Shown piece after piece: positions 34,073-47,254 of a DNA stretch of 64,000 bases; positions within the stretch are counted from its first letter, which is position 1; each line of letters begins with the position of its first letter. Below the pieces are notes generated by a model. It had not been told where the DNA came from. It did not search any database and saw only the letters and a list, made by a program, of their open reading frames with translations. Source of the DNA: Fasciola hepatica (taxonomy: Eukaryota > Platyhelminthes > Trematoda > Plagiorchiida > Fasciolidae); NCBI GenBank assembly GCA_948099385.1, contig CANUEZ040000029.1:4123501-4187500 (forward strand), given 5' to 3'. A program made the position numbers and the translations under genes.

Positions 34073-35262
34073 CTAGTGATCATATGAGACCGTTAAGATT
34101 CTAAGAAACAAAGCGGTTTGTTTGCAAAATATGTCTTCATTCCCCTTGTTATCTCTAAGAACCAGTTCATCGTACTTGTCCGTGAACCATCCATTACACA
34201 GAGGAACAAAATCGAGATGCCATCTGCTAGAACTTTCCTGCTTCCGGGAGTAACAATTTGCACCGTACATTCGTGTTACTAAGACCCAGTAATCATCGTA
34301 ACATATATTAATCAAATATAGTATGGCAGCTCTCCCCGGAAGTTGTGGAAATTCAAATTTCAAGTCGGTGATGAGCAAAATAAATCGCACTAGCCGATTA
34401 TATCAACAACTTCTTACTAGCAATCCAAGAGGGGTAGTGGACATACTACACAGTGCATCACGATGTCTGTTGCAAATATTTAGTATCTTTTATCATTTAC
34501 CTAAACTATCTTTAATAGACGATACAAAAAGCACCTCACTTCTGCTAAGCTCTATTGATTTAGACGATAATCTTTCCCCAAAAAGAAATATCACCAATAT
34601 ACTGTTGCAAAACAATTCGTGAACATGCGACTTTCTTATTTATCTTTAAGGAAGACTGACCGTTAATATCACTCATTGAAAATGAATGAATGCGTTTGTT
34701 TAATCAATCAATTGCTAACTTGACTATGGGTATCTTGATGGCTGAAAGTTTTACTTCCATAATAATAAAACAGAATCAGACATTTCACAAGTGGCTTTGT
34801 AATTTGGCCAACCTGATGGTGGATTATGAGCGGACAAACATTCTCGTTTTCGATGCGGAGAGGTACTCGATAGATTTTTTCCCCAAGCCTGAGCTTATGC
34901 AGCTTGAACAGGGATTACCTGATGACAGATTCACGGTATCATTTGGGCTATCAGGAAGTACGGAACAAACATGGGTAAGAGACTGCCGGTTGTGGAACAC
35001 AGAGAAGGGAACGATAATTGGGGAGTACCAGTGATCCGGGCAAGAGTGATTCTCTTCCTAACACCATGTTTGGTAGCTGTTGACAAAGATCAGTTACGTC
35101 ACTCTTGAATTTGATGGGTACATGGTTATATTACACGATCAGCATTCTTTCCCGGAGCGATTTTGGTTTGACAAATTCCACACTAAAGATGATATCAGTG
35201 TGGAAAACGTTTACGGCAGTTTACGGGACAAACAACAAACCACCACGAGTAGAGATCGCTAG
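34073..35262. other. cluster of overlapping open frames, unresolved
   Basis: Plus-strand frames at 34323-34622, 34690-35034 and 35080-35262 and a minus-strand frame at 34073-34390 overlap or abut. The second has protein-like composition (FDAERYSIDFFPKPELMQLE, TVSFGLSGSTEQTWVRDCRL) and the third continues in similar style. They could be exons, a broken pseudogene or chance. I could not join them with convincing splice sites. Confidence 0.25.
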
Positions 35263-35297
35263 AATACATACAAGAATTATATATTTATATATGTAAT

Positions 35298-36209
<912 letters not shown>

Positions 36210-36661
36210 AAATGGTGACCACTTGTACGACGTATTCAGTGGTATAAAAAGAGATTTCGGGGTAGAAAATACAACTCAAATGTTGCAACAATTGACGGTA
36301 AAATAAAATATATTCTCTGAAAAATCACCACTAAATGAATGGATTCATCTCTTGCGACTTCAATTTCTAGCGAACAGTGTTTTTTGCCGTGCCCCACTTT
36401 TATCACAAGGCACTGTTGAGGGAGACTTTTATGATGTTTATCAAATTTGTCAAGCGGATATTTTCTTTTCTTTTCTGATGAAAATGAGCAGCATTTCGCT
36501 CAATGTCGTTTACTGTATCTCATAAGAAATACACAATTGTCGTTTTCTTTGTACTGCAAAATTCAGGGTTGACCTATCAAAACATAAAAAATCCGTTCAT
36601 GAGATTTCAGAATTTTCCCAATATATCCCAGGTCAGCTGAACAGATAAACTAACCACAACC

Positions 36662-36777
36662 ATGTTCACCGGCCCAACACAGCGAATTCAACTTTATCAA
36701 ATTGGGTACCACGGTGTGCGATGTGCTCGTATGGCTTGGCATGATTACGATGGATTCCGACGTTTAATGGCCACTAG
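36662..36777 (+). CDS. candidate first coding exon, unknown protein
   Basis: ATG 36662 (context accatgttc) opens MFTGPTQRIQLYQIGYHGVR and then ARMAWHDYDGFRRLMAT, ending in phase 2 at a GTACCA donor after AG. GC is close to 49%, against about 39% nearby, and composition looks coding. The next exon in phase 2 was not securely found, so membership in the chain ending at 42063 is possible but unproven. Confidence 0.35.
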
Positions 36778-37531
36778 GTACCACTGTTCAAAAGCTTTCT
36801 ACCCTTTTTTAAGATACCGGTGAATCTAGAAAATATAATAACGCTAACTGTTTGGTGCTGTGTTATACCCAATAACACTGCGAGAATACAGTCTATGGTT
36901 TTACGGTGTTAGGGGATTTTTGGGGTTTGTGATTTGTTGCGCAGCAGCAGTTAAAGTTTACATGACCTCAGAGATAATCCAAACGGTATTCATGATTTTC
37001 CTCATACACCATGAACCTTAAAAGTGCTTTTCCGGCTCCCAGTCAGTTGTACCACATTGCGAGCTGCTTTTGTAGCAACATAAATCAAACAAGCGTAATG
37101 TCAGCTGTTGACTGATAGCCAGCCGCATAAGTAAGCCGAGTTTAACTGAAATGACGCCAAAACTTGTTCTCGAAGTGCAGGACCATCCCTACTAATGAAT
37201 ACCAAATACGTGATTAATATACATCACATTCTTCGCACGGTACTAGTTCATCTGTTGGTAACTTTATTTACACAGGAAAAACGAAAAGTTTTTCCTAAGA
37301 TTTGTTGCAGGATTTGACCTCTAAACTGATAAGTGAAGGTGACGTTATACAAAAGATGACTGCAACGACCTAGGATGTTATAGATGATTAGGTTACCAAA
37401 AGCCACACGTGCATTAGGCTAAGAATGGGGGGAAAATGGTGACCTGCCAGCTGTCAGTTACACAAGTGAACAGGTTAATTCTGATTTCGAGCCAAATCAA
37501 ATAGACCACTAGGTTGCGCGAATGCGATCGG

Positions 37532-37727
37532 TCATAGTTGGCAGGAGGAAACTTTTGCTTCGTCCGTAAGATTGCGAGAATAAAGCGAACTACTTTTTTG
37601 AAAGTTACTATTGCAATGAAAGAATACGATACAACTAAAGGCGTACACACATGCCAGAAAAATAGGTCCTGGTAAATGTATGTATACTCACCAATGAGCC
37701 ACGTAAGCAGAAAATGATATAAAAAAT
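37532..37727 (-). CDS. candidate last two exons of a membrane protein
   Basis: Minus-strand exon 37692-37727 lies between an acceptor (tttgaaaccatttcag) and a near-perfect donor (GTGAGTAT); it reads FLYHFLLTWLI in phase 1. After a 23 bp intron the next exon, 37532-37668, opens after acatttaccag in phase 1 and reads PIFLACVYAFSCIVFFHCNS, then a short polar tail to TGA 37532-37534. Together they form one long hydrophobic span, as in a C-terminal transmembrane segment. The 23 bp intron is extremely short, which lowers confidence. No family is recognised. Confidence 0.28.
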
Positions 37728-38585
37728 CTGAAATGGTTTCAAAGATTGGAAATATATAGGAAAAGACACACGTATACAAGCGACCGGCGGGTTACTTTTG
37801 CACCTAAAAGCAAGCGATCCTAAACACGTTTTACAGGTGAGGTTGGAATAAAACCTATAAATTATTTTGCAATGCCTTTTCCGCTCAAAGTTCAGAGGTT
37901 AAAAATCTCCAACCTTATATGGCCTGATATTCTCCAGTTCACTTCGACGGGCTGCTGAAAGTGGTTAACTTTGGGTATCATGGTAAATTTTCACCATGTT
38001 TGAAAATAAGGAATTTGTCAGAGAGTGAGTATGATAAGCAGTACGAACTATAAGTGTTGAATCAATAACAGATGATTTCCAAGATAACATATGTGGTCCT
38101 AATCATTCCAGAAGCACTTCTTCGTGAAGTATCAGTAATTAGTGCTTTTTGCGAACAAACTACAAAAGTACGAAAATTCAAGGGATAATATTCTGGTTTG
38201 CGGCCCAAAAGTAAAATCGTAATTGGCCGTAGGCGCACGGAAGAAAACAGATCGGTTAATTATGAATGTCTGCTTTTCACATTGAGGTCATTCTTATGGC
38301 TTTTGTGATGGTGAATTCAGATATTCTGTGTGTCATCTTCGAAGAAGATTAGGACCATATGGAAACAAACCACGTGACACTTGGTTTGTTAGACGAGAAG
38401 GAAAGTAACTTAAGTTATAACTTCCGGGTACTGCGGGTATTGATTTTTAAGCCAGTTATACAGTCGGACAAGTTTGAAGAATCACTTACAGGTCATGGCA
38501 TGTTCAATAGCTATCAAATACAAAGCCTTTTACGAAAACGTGAATGTGCACCTTCGGCATAACCTGTGGTAGGTGAAATTCTGGT

Positions 38586-38699
38586 TGTAAATTCGATTGT
38601 AAAACCAGTCTAGAAAGAGGTTACCCGTGGTGACCGAAACGTCGACAACCTACCAACGATTTCGACTACTCTGTGTTATTGAGCAATAAAATTCTACCA
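38586..38699 (+). mobile_element. single-arm copy of the foldback repeat family
   Basis: Matches the right arm of the 24.2 kb palindrome with roughly ten differences, sharing GGTTACCCGTGGTGACCGAA and the end GTGTTATTGAGCAATAAA. It is bracketed by an exact 11 bp direct repeat, GAAATTCTGGT, at 38575-38585 and 38700-38710. That makes it a discrete ~114 bp inserted unit with a target duplication, not just half of a palindrome. Confidence 0.82.
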
Positions 38700-39169
38700 G
38701 AAATTCTGGTACTTCCAAAACTGACAACTAGTTGGTTCTCAGGACAAAAAAACGTATTCCGGGCACGTCTCACGTCTGTTCAGAGCAACGACTGTACCTA
38801 AGCGGTTTGAATCAATAGTAAAACAAATAAAGCTGACATCACGTATCGGACCAGCGAAGTCACAAGTTGAACTCACGAAACGTCACAGATTGCGTCACAC
38901 ACCATTTTGACGATCGGTTTTCTTCGCCGATGTGCATGAAACCTCAAGAGGTGAACAAATATTATCTGAGTCAACTTCTTTTCGACAAACATTATCCTCA
39001 CGTCCAACACGTTTTCATAAAGAGAAATGTTACCTGCAATAAGGTGCCTTCAATATGTATTTAGGGTGAAGGTATAGGAAACGTACTGTGAAATTCATTG
39101 TACTCTTGCATGAAACAGATCCGGAATGATTAACCAGAAGTGGTCCTGAAACAACGATTATTTTTCCAG

Positions 39170-42063
39170 ATTATTCGCTACTTTGTATTTCATGAAATGT
39201 TCTTTATTCTTTCTGCCGATAGCTGTAATCCTTTTACTGAAATTTTAATAATATGTGCATTGCAAGTGGATGATGTTTACCATTTTCTTCCTTTCAGTTC
39301 TCAATCAAATGTGACTACGAACTCATTTCAATTGCGACAGAAGAACGTTCTCCACCCCAACTTTGGGCAAAAATTAGACAAGTAATAGTGAACTAGATAA
39401 CTATTGATTTCAATAATGTGATGCTGAACTAAGTACTCAAAAAAGCTGTAATAAAAGACTATCAAAGAAGGTAAACCAAGGTATTCTCAACCAGATAATG
39501 ACGCCTATGTTGAATTGTATGGTATATTTTAGCATGGAGATAAGTATATACTTTTTCTATCAAAGTCTCACATTTACCTATGTCTTTAGGTCGAAGAAGT
39601 ACGCGAATGGGCAAAGTTGATACATTTGTGCGTGACTGGCTTTTCGGAGGTAAGTTAAATGGGAAAGTCTGTATATTTGGCCGGTTACCTAGTAACGAAG
39701 GCGGAAAAAATTAAATGACTGCGTCACGGCATAGTGTTGCATGTGCACGATTTCTTCTTCGTAATACTTCCATATGACTCGACATTTGGTAGTTCTAGTA
39801 AACTCAATATGGTAGCTTCCATTGATTGTTTTGCCCAACATTCAGAAGAGTAAAAAGATTCCAAACATGATGGAACATTCTCGCAATACCATATTCAATT
39901 TTGAATTGTGAAATCAGCTAACATTTTTGTGAATATGACGTACCGCAGATGTGATATCTTTCATAGCAAATGTTACTCCCTTGGGTAAAATAGCATGATT
40001 TTGCTATTACGTTAAAAGTAATAGAACTGAAATGGAATTTTAATTGCACTTTCAGCTTCGGGTGCGATGTATTCAGTGGGACGATGGTCTTACGGGGAGA
40101 AGAAACCCACCCTACTCCCAAGCTAGAAGCTTCCAGACTGATTCAAAACCCGGCTACTTTCTCATGAAAAAGAAATTCTGGGTCTCATGAGTTTCGCCCA
40201 CCAACTTACAAGGACGGACATCATTGTGCAATCTACTGGTAGTATATTCCATGTTTTTTTATCATTGATATGCTTTAGGCTCTCGTTTTATTCACGTGTT
40301 CTGCTCACAAATAATGTGATATCCATAAGTTATAGGACGTAACCTTAATGTCAGCATGACGCCATAGAAGGCTGGCTTGTCGTGATTGTGATCTGAGATT
40401 TATACACCGAGTACATTCTTACGTTGTTGAAGTTAAAAATTGGGTTGGCAAAAACTGGAAACATGTTTACACTGAAGCTAACAAATCAACACAAGATAAT
40501 CTATGCTTGGCTTTCTTCTGACTATTTCCAGATGTTTTCATTGAAATTTCGTTTCGTCTTTCAATCGTAGGTTATTGAGATTGCCATGATCAGTAAAATA
40601 ATGCTCGGAGTTACCTAAAGCTTCGTGTATTATTATTTATTAACTGTCACGTATGCTGGGGAAATCAGCTGGCTGGTAGCAAGTGGCCCCGTTTTAGTTA
40701 CACAACGAGCATTTTATTGACCAAAGCTTTGTCATTTTACACGTTCCGTTTCCGGAAAGCCATACGTAAATTAAATACTATCACTTGGATTTGTTAGAGG
40801 ATGAATGTATGCATGATATTTACGAAGGTTGTGTTTTATTACGTCATGTTTGTCTACACCAAACCGTAGACGAAAATACTGACCCTGTACGTCTAAGCCA
40901 TAGTGTTGTCACAGCGTGACAGGTATGCTTTTGGCCAGTTGGAATTCAGACAAACAAGCTTGGAGCACGCTTTGGAAAACAACTTACCTATGGGAACGAA
41001 TTTTAATTTACCTTTTAGCTTATGAATTTGATTTTCAGTGAACTGGATGAGAATTACCGAGAGCCATTGGAAGCATTACGGTGTGAAGATTGGTATTCCG
41101 TAATTTGTTTTTTGTTCTGTTTGCTCGCTTGTTTCGTTGTTCGCTTTACTCAACGAAAAATCGTACGCATTATCAATTATAAAACAACAGTTAGAGCTTC
41201 TTCTGCAATAATAAAGAAGTTTGTTATCAGGAATCTGACCCGTATGTGTTACTTTGGCCATCAGAGAGGTAATACAGTTTCGTACGCTGTTTTCAGAAGC
41301 CTGTTTGAATAACTGAGCTGACACCGATAATTAATTTTTACAAATACAAATGAGTTTCAACCTACCGGTTAGGTCAAAAAGTTGAATCCATCATTCTTCC
41401 TTGGTTCAATCAAGCATTTATCAGTATGTTTGACTTCCGAACCATTACCAAGTGCTGATGACATATACAAAAATATATTCATTAGCGCTAAATAGGTGTA
41501 ATCATATTATTCCGGAAATAACTCAGCATTTGCCAAAGGAAAATGTCGATCGTTATTTAAGGAACCTTGCTGTGAAGGTGCTTCGTTCAGCGTTCTTATC
41601 TACTCAGTGTTGCTGCTTGGTGACTGCGTATTCTAAATGCTTCATATTATAGATAACGAACATTTATCGTGATTAGCTTCTTGGTGTGAATTTTTCGGCA
41701 GTAATAATCAGCTGCTTTTTTTACCTTAAGAAATGTCGATAAAATTACTGATCCATCCTCAAATGTAAACATACTGAGCGGACTGAAAGAAACATAAACG
41801 GTATATTTGCCACGACAGAGCTATTGATTTCGTTGAAGGGTTGGATGAAGCCGTCAGCTGAACATTTATAATGTAACAGATAAACTTTTCCCAAACAGAA
41901 TAATATTAGCTTTTTCCAAAGCCCAACGATACTCCGGACTAAAGGGAGATCGGATTCATTGAGACGGACCAGACGAACAGAAATTCCAGTCGTTAGCTTC
42001 AAAGACACCCAGCCGGTTCTGGAATGTACACTACAACGATCGGAATTGCTGGGATTAATGTGA
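39170..42063 (+). CDS. candidate seven-exon gene, 3' half, unknown helical protein
   Basis: Seven exons join in one frame: 39170-39265, 39298-39381, 39590-39649, 41019-41099, 41231-41268, 41496-41577 and 41899-42063, ending at TGA. Phases at the joints are 0, 0, 0, 0, 2, 0 and all agree. Best sites: acceptors atttttccag, cttcctttcag, tatgtctttag and cttttcccaaacag; donors GTAAGT (39650) and GTAATA. The donors after exons 1 and 6 (GTGGAT, GTGCTT) are weak. Segments include YELISIATEERSPPQLWAKI, VEEVREWAKLIHLCVTGFSE, SELDENYREPLEALRCEDWY and a final exon with KGRSDSLRRTRRTEIPVVSF. The 201 residues look mostly helical with a basic, Ser/Arg-rich tail. A poly(A) signal AATAAA lies at 42357-42362. 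An exon near 38852-39042 may precede these. Not assigned to a family. Confidence 0.42.
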
Positions 42064-42356
42064 TGTGAAAATTAATTTCACACTCATTAAAGACGTATTT
42101 TGGGGATGATGATACATCAAAGACACTAAGAAAAACAAATATAGCACCTGTCTTGTTTGTTATTGCTTTTGTAAATAACGCAAAACAGAAATAATTTCCA
42201 ATGGATCTCTTTCATGAAGCATTGAATCAGACTTCTTATATCTTCATAATTATGTGCTGTAACTAATCCCGTTATGAATGCTTTTCTGTCTGACAACGAG
42301 GCCTTGTGTTTGAAATGAGAATGCCTAGTATATGTCTAGCTACTTTCAGTTTATGC

Positions 42357-42362
42357 AATAAA
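42357..42362 (+). promoter_or_regulatory. possible poly(A) signal AATAAA
   Basis: AATAAA about 290 bp past the candidate stop at 42061-42063; a plausible transcript end for that chain. Confidence 0.25.
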
Positions 42363-42363
42363 G

Positions 42364-43918
42364 CAGCTAATTTTTATCTGCCTCTAGTGAACCAAATGTG
42401 GGGATAGAAAAGACACAACCACGTGTTTTTTACACTAAAGGGATTCCCTCATATAGGTGGTTTGTTTAATATCTTTTTATCGCTGTACGTAAGACCGAGT
42501 TCGTTACAATCCAGCTAAATTTTGATCACGCAAAATAAACCCAATCAACATGTGCGTTACTTGGAATTGTTTTGGAAATCGTAAGTTTTCGGTGTTCAGT
42601 TTACGAACAGTTATCAACGCTTTCACGAGGAGAAAAAAGTGCTTCCTGGTGCATACTGAAATGATCCTCGGATTAGAATGAAACTGGGCTTCAGGTGATG
42701 CACAAAAATGTTTTAGTTTTGATGGTTCGGGTTTTTTAGAGGGCCAGATGAAACCTGGTTAGGCAAAAAACGTACCATCTAGTTGCATACAAAGCAGCCA
42801 CGTTAAAATTTGCAAAATTTCAGCTGGTAATTTGAGTCTAAATGTGGGAAATTCGCTTCACTGTATCAGTAATTTACTATAAGTTTTTTTAGAAATATTG
42901 ATTTAGTTAGCTGCACAGTTGAATGACACAATTCTATGATCCATGATAAGATTTATCTAAGTGGGAGAGATCACTTTTGTTTGGGAACTATTTTGTTTGT
43001 AGAATAAATGATTTCGTGTTCTCCATTTAAATAACCGCGGTATTATATGAAGAGTAAATTATTCACATAAATGTTCTTAGTTGCAAATATATATTAGTGA
43101 CTCATTCGTATGTCAATGCTACTTGCTCATAGTGACACGGCTTACATGAACATGACTTTAGTGACTGCAAGTCGACCCCCAGATACTTCAGGCGACGTGA
43201 TTTCTACCACACTGTGAAGCTTCCAAATACTGTGAGCTTCATCACATAGAGTCGCAGCACAAATTCTATTCAGTACTAATTCAATAGAATACTTGATTTA
43301 GTCTATATTCTCAGGAATACAGTATGAGTGATGATGAGTAGACTATTTATCGAAATATAGTGCGGTTATACTCACGTTCTCCTTGGAATAACCATTGTCC
43401 CTAAAAGTGTCTATTTTCTGACCTAACAGAATATTAGGACGGCTTTAGGGGATTTCTCAACCAAAAGATAGCTTCTGATCATAGAGGAACCTTCATTGTC
43501 AATTTGTCAAATGATTTTCACCCAGTTTCTCTTTGGTGAGATTAATTGGTATCCAGAAAAAGACGGCTCCGATTCCATGAGCTCCAGTGGGTTGCTAATC
43601 ACAGAGGAAATATCGCGTGCTAGTTAACCATGATTTTGCAGGCTTTCAACAGCACCCAGATGAGCATTGTTAAAACGGCTGTATGAAATGAACTTTTTCC
43701 ACTAAAAATATAATAAACGTTTATTTATTTTATCTAACCGGAAAAAGTTAGCTTTAGTTCCATGATAAAGGCCATGCAGTGGCGCTAAGCCAATTCTTTT
43801 TTCCGTGGTCTGTTTGTCACTCACCTAGGTTTTGAGTGCTGTCTTCGAACCATGGTGTCAAGATTAATTGCGTGTGCACAGAAAACTTATAAACTCTTAT
43901 CTACCAGATGTTCCATCA
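42364..43918. other. no confident gene
   Basis: AT-rich. A short ATG exon-like frame at 42550-42580 (MCVTWNCFGN) meets a GTAAGT donor, but is too short to judge. Nothing else is supported. Confidence 0.4.
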
Positions 43919-44317
43919 TCAGAAATTAGCAGTTTGCCAAATATTTCCTAAAATTATGAAACCATCTTTCAAACCTATGTTTTTCATTGGTTTCCAACCG
44001 TCAAAAGATGCGCTCTCAAAAAGTCCCGGACCAAAAACGTACTCAATATCGTACAAACCAGTCTCGTTGAATCTCCAAAAGAAAGGACTTCCAAAAAATG
44101 ACACCCGGCTGGCTGAGACTGTCCATACACGTGTCTGAACAAAACAAGTCAACCGCAGTCTGTCCCATAGGTCTCTCTCGATAGACCACTGTTCACTGGT
44201 ACTATACAAGTTAGGCAAAATGAATGGGCCATGGGTAATTGAGAAGAACCAAAGGCTACGTGATCCGTTGCTGTTGGTTTCGGCGTTCAGTTCAACTGTC
44301 GCGTGAGGGACCACGGA
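43919..44317 (-). CDS. candidate large terminal exon, unknown protein
   Basis: A 132-codon minus-strand frame ends at TGA 43919-43921 and opens right after an acceptor-like tatctgatccgtag. Composition is protein-like throughout: SLWFFSITHGPFILPNLYST, EQWSIERDLWDRLRLTCFVQ and FNETGLYDIEYVFGPGLFES. There are sequons at NGS and NET. GC is about 46%. After the GPCR it is among the longest minus-strand frames here. No family is recognised, and upstream exons on the minus strand were not identified. Confidence 0.36.
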   Translation of the reverse strand, partial: SVVPHATVELNAETNSNGSRSLWFFSITHGPFILPNLYSTSEQWSIERDLWDRLRLTCFVQTRVWTVSASRVSFFGSPFFWRFNETGLYDIEYVFGPGLFESASFDGWKPMKNIGLKDGFIILGNIWQTANF

Positions 44318-44892
44318 CTACGGATCAGATAGACTATGACTGAAACTAAGTGCCTCAGTCAGTGCATCCATGTGCATGAGCACGAGCACGCAAACTAACT
44401 TGGTAGCGAAATAAAGTTGGTGGATTATCGCTCATCTGGCTTTCACTCAAGTGGATCGGCGTTTTACCTGAAATCCACTTTACCTTAATTGTAGGAGGAA
44501 TGATCAGGAGATTTAAAGAAACGTGTTCCGCTGAGATTCAGAAGAGAAGTGTTATGTCAGGACACACAAAAACGAGCCCAGTGCAAAGAGACAGCGGCGA
44601 AGTCCAAAACGGGTAAAGCGAAGTCATCAAAAACTTCGTGCTCCGTGAGTTCCTTAAAACTCGAGCTACTTGATATACGAAGCAATATTTGAGATTACAT
44701 TCAGAGTAAGTCTTGCAGATTTAAATGCGAAATTTCTGATGAAAATTATTCATTGCCTTGGATCAGTTAATGAAAACATGAACAGAGGTTTGGTGTAATA
44801 ATCCTGAGACAGTAGGGTTGTCACAAGTAGAATAAAAGACAACTCACCGTTGACTTCATTCTCTCGAAGGTGGCTTAGTGGTCGAAAGCGTA

Positions 44893-45274
44893 ATAATTCC
44901 GGAAAACCTATCACCAACATGTCGCATAATAGGAAAAAATAGGTAGAAGGAAACATAAATATGAGGACGGAATTCTCATTCAAAATTGCTAACAACCACG
45001 GATATTCTCAAGCAAATCAGGATACTCGGTTGTGAACAAGCAAGTTTTCTCTTCGACCAATTCTCCTGTTACAGACGAAATACAGGCTTCCCGTGGATTC
45101 CATTTCTCATTGTGTGCACCAATTTACTTGCACCTGTATGGACAAGTGACATTGGTCGCATAACACAAAAAGGCTGTTTGAACGCATAACGGAGTATCAT
45201 TCGGGGAGATTGGACAATGGGTAAGTAAAGAACGTACAAATTGCACTATCCATCCATTTGATAGAAGGCCGGAT
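44893..45274 (+). repeat. left arm of inverted duplication
   Basis: Matches the reverse complement of 46873-47254 with about seven substitutions in ~382 bp and no visible indel. The arm contains an open frame of 67 codons (GCEQASFLFDQFSCYRRNTG) whose two versions differ at only two residues, simply because the DNA is nearly identical. No terminal signature or target duplication was found at the outer edges. Confidence 0.95.
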
Positions 45275-46872
45275 TTTAGCCACTGCCGAGGCTATGGCGA
45301 TCCGCTTGGATGACCAACCCCCACACACTAAGACACGATATACGAGATCTCTCTACATGGCCATCAGTTCAAGACAGCGGGATGAAAACACAAATCCCAA
45401 GCAGATAACAAGATACCCCGCCATGGGTAATTTTTGTCGTTGAGAAATAAATGTTGATATGAGTAGAAAAGTTTCTTTTATCTGAATCCTCTACTACGTT
45501 TCTGTCCAACAGTCAGAAGCAAAAATGAAGCTGACATAAGTATAGAATACCGTGTTATTTATCAGCTCAACAGCCAGATCTTGATGAATGGTAGCCTCAT
45601 GGGTGAAAAACCTTTGACCTGGATTTCAAGGCCGTTTGATCACGGCCCGGCAAATGTATATTTTTCACGACCTCAAGAACAAATCTGGTGGAAACTGGAG
45701 ATTTCCATTATTTTATTAAAGAAGAGAGGGATAATATTGTGTGAGCCCATCAAACAGGTTTCATTGCAACAAACACACTTCTTATGGCTGTTATCAATGA
45801 GAGCTTGCTATTTTCTCGTTGTTCATGTAAAAAGTGGTGTCACAACAAGATGTGTTATGCATAAAACTAACACTCCCGACTTACATACTGATATGAGCTG
45901 CACTGGAATGAAATAACAGACAGAGAGAAGTAAGTAGTTATAATGGGCCACGATTGATAAAATATTCCGACGTACTTTTGCAAAATAATGTGGGGAAAAT
46001 TTATTCGCCAATAGAAATCAGTATTATTTCAAACCGTCCCACTACTTCTAGTGAGAACTCAGTTCTACCTCAGAATCATGTCAGTTTATTAGCAAAAAAA
46101 CAAACAATATATGGGTTGATCTCACGTTCGCTCACTCGTTGCACACAATACATTGGTGCGACTGGTGTGGGTGACCATGCCTTGCGGCTTAAACAAGACT
46201 GACGAGACTCATTTATCATCTATAGATCCACTCCAGCGCTCGGCTGTCATGTCACTCGAGGTTCCGCTGTCGTGAGCCTTGGGCTTGGTACCACACCAGT
46301 GCTGACTGCTGACGCAACTTGGGTGTCCGCCAACGATAGGTTAACATATTCCCTCATAATCATGGTACCATAAAAAAGCGGTTGAACGATGGAATTGCTT
46401 CTTAAATAGTTTTCACCATCGATTTATTTCAAACGAATTGCCGTGAAAACAAGGAACTTACGATTCCGTCTGTCAGAAAAAAGATCACCATAGCAACTCA
46501 TTTTGGTGACTATGGTGTAGCAAAACGCATTGCTCCAATTTACACGAGCTTCAAAAACCCAAACTACCTGGTTGATAAGGCTTCTTCAAGGATATTCTGA
46601 ACACCATAGAATTCATCGTGGTCAGAAGATGAAAGTTGTTATTCGGGGAAAACTGATTTATTGTGAAGTGATGCATCACGTCATGTCGCACTGATGACTG
46701 TACATCTTAAAGGAGTGAACAAATCTACCTTGCTGATATGAAACGCAATTTTTTCATGTGAATCCAAAATAATTACCTTGTATGTTAGAGGTTTACTATT
46801 TCGAAAAACATTGTCGTCTAGGGAATCAAGACAATATCAGTGTATATACATCAGTGCGATAATGGTTATGTG
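45275..46872. other. 1.6 kb spacer of the inverted duplication
   Basis: No transposase or other recognisable domain. Open frames at 45581-45916 and 45954-46202 have no supporting splice context. Near 46160-46305 a short imperfect inverted pair (actggtgtgggtgacca / tggtaccacaccagt) encloses about 120 bp. Confidence 0.5.
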
Positions 46873-47254
46873 ATCCGGCCTTCCATCAAATGGATGGATA
46901 GTGCAATTTGTACGTTCTTTACTTACCCATTGTCCAATCTCCCCGAATGATACTCCGTTATGCGTTCAAACAGCCTTTTTGTGTTATGCGACCAATGTCA
47001 CTTGTCCATACAGGTGCAAGTAAACTGGTGCACACAATGAGAAATGGAATCCACGGGAAGCCTGTATTTCGTCTGTAACAGGAGAATTGGTCGAAGAGAA
47101 AACTTGCTTGTTCACAACCGAGTATCCTGATTTGCTTGAGAATATCCGTGGTTATTAGCAATTTTGAATGCGAATTCCGTCCTCATATTTATGTTTCCCT
47201 CTACCTATTTTTTCCTATTATGCGACATGTTGGTGATAGATTTTCCAGAATTGG
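46873..47254 (-). repeat. right arm of inverted duplication
   Basis: Partner of 44893-45274 at about 98% identity in opposite orientation. Together with the spacer the structure is about 2.36 kb: either a long-TIR element or a segmental inverted duplication. Confidence 0.95.

Noticed and set aside
44986..47161. Two near-identical 67-codon proteins encoded in opposite directions
   Set aside because: They match only because the DNA arms are 98% identical; there is no independent sign of coding.
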